Below are positions 59,173-64,000 of a stretch of DNA of 64,000 nt, piece by piece. The notes below the pieces were generated by a model. It did no database searches, was not told the origin of the DNA, and saw only the letters and a list, made by a program, of their open reading frames with translations. The stretch is from assembly GCA_023393475.1 (NCBI GenBank), contig JAEWLC010000012.1, positions 51,197 to 115,196 on the forward strand, read 5' to 3'. Source of the stretch: Pseudomonadota bacterium. GTDB taxonomy: Bacteria; Pseudomonadota; Alphaproteobacteria; Rhizobiales; Devosiaceae. Every line of letters begins with the position of its first letter. Position 1 is the first letter of the stretch. The translations under genes and the position numbers were made by a program.

Positions 59173-60038
59173 CTCAAGTCGGGCGTCTGCTCCGCCGCCG
59201 TCTGCGTGTGCGGGTCGGCGGCCAGTTCGACCTGGGCTTGTCCGTCGGTAGCCGAGAGCAGCTTGTTGATGGCGACCTTGCACTTCTCGGTCATGTCGCG
59301 CAGGGCGTTGAGGTAGTCGGGCGTAGGCACCCAGGCGCGCATCTGCAGCACGATCTTGTCACCGGCGAAGCTCTCGACATGCACCGCCGGTACGGGGTCG
59401 ACCTGCACGCGCTTGTCCGAGGTTGCGATCTTCAGCATCGCCTTGCGGGCGGCCGCGACATTGATCGTGTCCGGCACGGTCACGTTGACGTCGATGCGCC
59501 GCCGCGCCTCGCGGCTGTGGTTGGTGATGGCGCCGGACCACAGGGTCTGGTTGGGCACGAAGATGTAGAGCCCGCTGGTCGAGCGTAGCCGCGTACCGAA
59601 AAGGCCGATCTCCACCACCACGCCCGCCACGCCGTTGCCGACGACATACTCGCCGATGGCGATGGGTCGCTGCCAGATCAGCATGATGCCGGCCGCGATG
59701 TTGGAGAGCGTGTTCTGCAGCGCCAGGGCGATGGCGAGGCCGGCCGCGCCGATCACCGCGTAGATCGAGGTGCTCGAAACGCCGATGAAGCTCAGCGCGG
59801 TGACGATGGCGAAGATCAGGATGCCGTAGCGGGTGATCTGGCTGAGCAGTGGCGCGAAATTCTTGTCGACGCCATAGGCACGCGGCAGCAGGCTGCGTAC
59901 GAGGCGCGACAGCGCCCGAGACAGGTACCAACCTGCCGTCAGCACGACGAGCGCGATGAACAGGCCGCTGGCGTTGCCCAGCAGCCATCCCCAGATCGCG
60001 TTCAGGAAATCGACGGAGTCGTTAACGGCGTCATGCAT
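59169..60038 (-). CDS. Small-conductance mechanosensitive channel (MscS family)
   Basis: 289 aa. Three N-terminal TM helices, the third being the pore-lining TM3 (GVSSTSIYAVIGAAGLAIALALQNTLSNIAAGIMLIWQRPI) with the Gly/Ala packing pattern. The beta domain follows (FGTRLRSTSGLYIFVPNQTLWSGAITNHSREARRRIDVNV) and the cytosolic alpha/beta vestibule ends the protein. Released under osmotic downshock to save the cell. Standard E. coli MscS length. Confidence 0.94.
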   Translation of the reverse strand: MHDAVNDSVDFLNAIWGWLLGNASGLFIALVVLTAGWYLSRALSRLVRSLLPRAYGVDKNFAPLLSQITRYGILIFAIVTALSFIGVSSTSIYAVIGAAGLAIALALQNTLSNIAAGIMLIWQRPIAIGEYVVGNGVAGVVVEIGLFGTRLRSTSGLYIFVPNQTLWSGAITNHSREARRRIDVNVTVPDTINVAAARKAMLKIATSDKRVQVDPVPAVHVESFAGDKIVLQMRAWVPTPDYLNALRDMTEKCKVAINKLLSATDGQAQVELAADPHTQTAAEQTPDLS

Positions 60039-60157
60039 GGATTCGGCTTTGGTTGCTGGCAGATAGGGCCGCTAGCTTACCAATCTGGCGAAAGCAGGAA
60101 ATCGCAAATCGGTGCTTGCCAACCCCGAGTCACCCTGATAGTCACCCGCTCGGCCCA

Positions 60158-60233
<76 letters not shown>

Positions 60234-60484
60234 CTCCTCCCTTCGACGGAGGATGGTGTCCCGGCCAAATCCCCCCATCAAGGTTTTGCCGTCCATAGCG
60301 GCTTCGCCCAGCCCAGGTCTGCGGCCGGACGCCAGCAGGACTATCGCCCGCGACCGGGTTTCGATCACAATCGTGCCCCAGGGTGCATGGATAGGGGCTT
60401 CCCGGGGCATAGGCCGAACTTCCGGCTTCACAAGCTCGTGGCAGGCCACTACATAGCCTGATCTTCAACGCACAGGACGATGAC

Positions 60485-61180
60485 ATGCCTTTTGGCCTCG
60501 ACCCTTCGGCACTCTGGGCCTTCGCCAACGTCATCGTCATTGATCTGGTCCTCGCCGGCGACAACGCCGTCGTGATCGGCCTCGCTGCTGCGGGGCTTCC
60601 GGCCGACCTGCGCCGCAAGGCCATCCTGATCGGCATTCTGGCGGCAACCGTCCTCCGCATCTGTTTCGCGCTGATCACCACGCAGTTGCTCTCGCTCGGC
60701 GGCGGCCTGCTGATCGCCGGTGCGCTGCTGCTGCTCTGGGTGTGCTGGAAGATGTATCGCGAGCTCTCCGTCTCGCACGCCGAGGAGCATGCCGCCACGG
60801 AAGCGCTGGCCAATGCCGACCTCAACAAGGACGGATCGGTCGCCGGTGGCGCCAAGCCGAAGACCCTGCGGCAGGCGGTCATCCAGATCATCATCGCCGA
60901 CGTCTCGATGTCGCTGGACAACGTCCTCGCAGTGGCGGGCGCGGCCCAGCACCACGAAGTCGCGCTGATCTTCGGTCTTGCGCTGTCCGTGTTGCTGATG
61001 GGCGTCGCGGCGAGCTTCGTCGCCGAATTGCTGCATCGCTTCCGCTGGATCGCCTGGGTCGGCCTGGTGATCATCTTCTACGTCGCCGTGAAGATGTTCT
61101 ACGAGGGCCTCGACCAGTTGCTCGGTCACACGCTGCCGATGATCCCGCTGATCAAGGGCGCGCCCCCCATCCCGCACTGA
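60485..61180 (+). CDS. TerC/YjbE-family membrane protein with EF-hand-like loop
   Basis: 231 aa, about seven TM helices. The TerC signature acidic motifs are present: NVIVIDLVLAGDNAVVIGLAAAGLP in TM1 and IIIADVSMSLDNVLAVAGAA in a later helix (two DN pairs expected to coordinate metal). Relatives export Mn2+ or act in metal loading of secreted enzymes. The cytosolic loop contains NADLNKDGSVAGG, a DxNxDG-type calcium-binding loop. No yybP-ykoY riboswitch is recognisable in the 251 bp between tRNA-Lys and the start. Confidence 0.88.
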   Translation: MPFGLDPSALWAFANVIVIDLVLAGDNAVVIGLAAAGLPADLRRKAILIGILAATVLRICFALITTQLLSLGGGLLIAGALLLLWVCWKMYRELSVSHAEEHAATEALANADLNKDGSVAGGAKPKTLRQAVIQIIIADVSMSLDNVLAVAGAAQHHEVALIFGLALSVLLMGVAASFVAELLHRFRWIAWVGLVIIFYVAVKMFYEGLDQLLGHTLPMIPLIKGAPPIPH

Positions 61181-61189
61181 CCGATATCG

Positions 61190-61759
61190 TCAGCGGCCGA
61201 TGATCAGGTCCATGCGCGCCTTGAACTGCGCGATGCGGCCCATCACCATGCCGCTGTCGTAGTTCTCTGCGACCCGGGTGTAGAACCTCTCCATCACCAC
61301 GTAATCCTGCCCGAACACCTGCTGGCGCAGCAGCGCGGTCTGCTCGTAGCCGTAGCGGCGGAGCAGGGCGAGCGCGACTTCGTTCTCCGGCCGCACCCAG
61401 GTGTAGGCCTTGTGGAACTTGCCGTGGTCCCAGTGCTCGTCGAAGATGCGCATGCCGTGGAGGCCCAGCCGGCTCTGCCGGTGTGACGGAAAGATCCAGC
61501 TCCAGTAGCGGAAGATCGCGCCGAGGTCCGGCCCCGAGATCAGGGCTCCGCCCGGAACGCCGTCCGAGGTCAGCACGATGACGTGGTAGGGGTCGACGCG
61601 CTGCAGCGAGCGCAGGAAGCCCAGGGTCATCCGGCGCTTCTCGTGCGCCTTGAATTCTTCGTTGTAATGCGGCGACTCGTCGATGACCGCCATCAGCTCG
61701 TGATGGACGAACTCGAGTTCCTGGTTGGTGCGCGCTGCATGATAGCCGAGTTCGGGCAT
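61190..61759 (-). CDS. GNAT-like acetyltransferase
   Basis: 189 aa from ATG 61759 (GGGGA upstream); a longer frame reaches the acs promoter region. The C-terminal half has GNAT features: HWDHGKFHKAYTWVRPENEVALALLRRYGYEQTALLRQQVFGQDYVVMERF, i.e. the N-x-x-A-x-x-L-(Y/R)xxGF/Y motif B and a hydrophobic strand. The N-terminal half is less typical. Divergent from acs with 148 bp between starts, so it could be related to protein acetylation, but that is speculation from position only. Confidence 0.65.
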   Translation of the reverse strand: MPELGYHAARTNQELEFVHHELMAVIDESPHYNEEFKAHEKRRMTLGFLRSLQRVDPYHVIVLTSDGVPGGALISGPDLGAIFRYWSWIFPSHRQSRLGLHGMRIFDEHWDHGKFHKAYTWVRPENEVALALLRRYGYEQTALLRQQVFGQDYVVMERFYTRVAENYDSGMVMGRIAQFKARMDLIIGR

Positions 61760-61907
61760 GGATTTCCCCGCGAGTAAGGTCGTCACTGTGCCGCAAACTT
61801 CAGGTGGCACCTTACCCTTGGCGGCTATCAGCCCAAAGAGGGGGAAGTGGTATTCTTGCTGCGATTGGTCGGCTTGGTTAAAACGGCTGCCAACCGGGAG
61901 GATATCT

Positions 61908-63851
<1,944 letters not shown>

Positions 63852-63920
63852 TCCGGCGGCTGGGCCTGACGCACTGTTTCACCGAGACGGGTGGGAGTCC
63901 TTCGCGTTCCCACCCACTGG

Positions 63921-64000
63921 CGTCATTCCCGCGAAAGCGGGAACCCAGTGCGGCGCCTCGGCCTTCACCGGCTTTTGCGGCATCCCACTAGGTTCCCGCT
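63921..64000. repeat. Palindromic intergenic repeat, related third copy, cut by the window end
   Basis: CGTCATTCCCGCGAAAGCGGGAACCCAG with a first internal hairpin (TTCCCGC/GCGGGAA) and ending ...GGTTCCCGCT at the window edge, apparently the start of the closing arm. Same TGTCATxCC-GCGAA opening style as the 80-bp repeats at 40287 and 46075 but a different sequence variant. Confidence 0.6.

Noticed and set aside
60236..60484. yybP-ykoY manganese riboswitch before the TerC gene
   Set aside because: No recognisable conserved core in the 250 bp; only GC-rich hairpins by eye.

Overview
The window is high-GC alphaproteobacterial chromosome. The FlaF/FlbT/FliX flagellar set, a consensus CtrA box, sigma-54 promoters on hook and P-ring genes, and a DksA with a degenerate zinc finger together point to Hyphomicrobiales. 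A Devosia-like organism is my best guess; this is inference, since no rRNA or marker gene is present.

Positions 1 to about 17.5 kb are accessory DNA. The left end (2-7623) reads like a small integrative element of the P4/PICI (phage satellite) type. In order it holds a tyrosine recombinase cut by the window edge, an AlpA/excisionase-like wHTH protein, a prim-pol type primase and a D5/SF3 helicase. A dense cluster of GGCACAGG iterons with a perfect 21-nt inverted repeat follows (likely replication origin), then an HTH protein resembling a small terminase and two further phage-style ORFs. A 13-nt motif is shared, in opposite orientation, by the promoter regions of the two operons. Next come a small ORF, a membrane protein, and an XRE regulator followed by a large YobI/KAP-type membrane P-loop NTPase of visibly lower GC (candidate antiphage cargo). 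The rest of this stretch holds a stand-alone LigD-type ATP-dependent ligase, several hypotheticals and an SRAP (YedK/HMCES-like) protein, and ends at two tRNA-Glu genes. The right border of the element cannot be fixed because the left att site lies outside the window.

From 17.7 to 34.6 kb is host backbone dominated by motility: flgE-flgK-flgL on the plus strand, then flaF-flbT-flagellin-flagellin and flgI-flgJ(rod-binding)-flgN-like on the minus strand, then fliX and dksA on the plus strand. flgE and flgI each have a good sigma-54 -24/-12 element about 55 nt upstream of the start. fliX has a perfect CtrA box. This matches a Caulobacter-style CtrA -> FliX/FlbD -> sigma-54 hierarchy.

From 34.7 to 64 kb is metabolic and transport backbone. 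It holds an alpha/beta-hydrolase gene remnant, a CUT2-type sugar ABC transporter, a rare fusion of a luciferase-like flavin oxidoreductase with a BBE/FAD oxidase, an ABC-F ATPase, an MFS exporter, an M32 carboxypeptidase, LysE and PhzF proteins, and leuA with a leucine-rich leader peptide and attenuator-like hairpins. It continues with an SDR lacking its catalytic Tyr/Lys, an HpcH/HpaI aldolase, an arginase-ornithine cyclodeaminase pair divergent from an Lrp regulator, a HisC-like aminotransferase, exported MsrA, MscS, tRNA-Lys, a TerC protein and acetyl-CoA synthetase. Two near-identical 80-bp palindromic repeats, a related third copy at the window end, and a long inverted repeat after flgL sit between genes.
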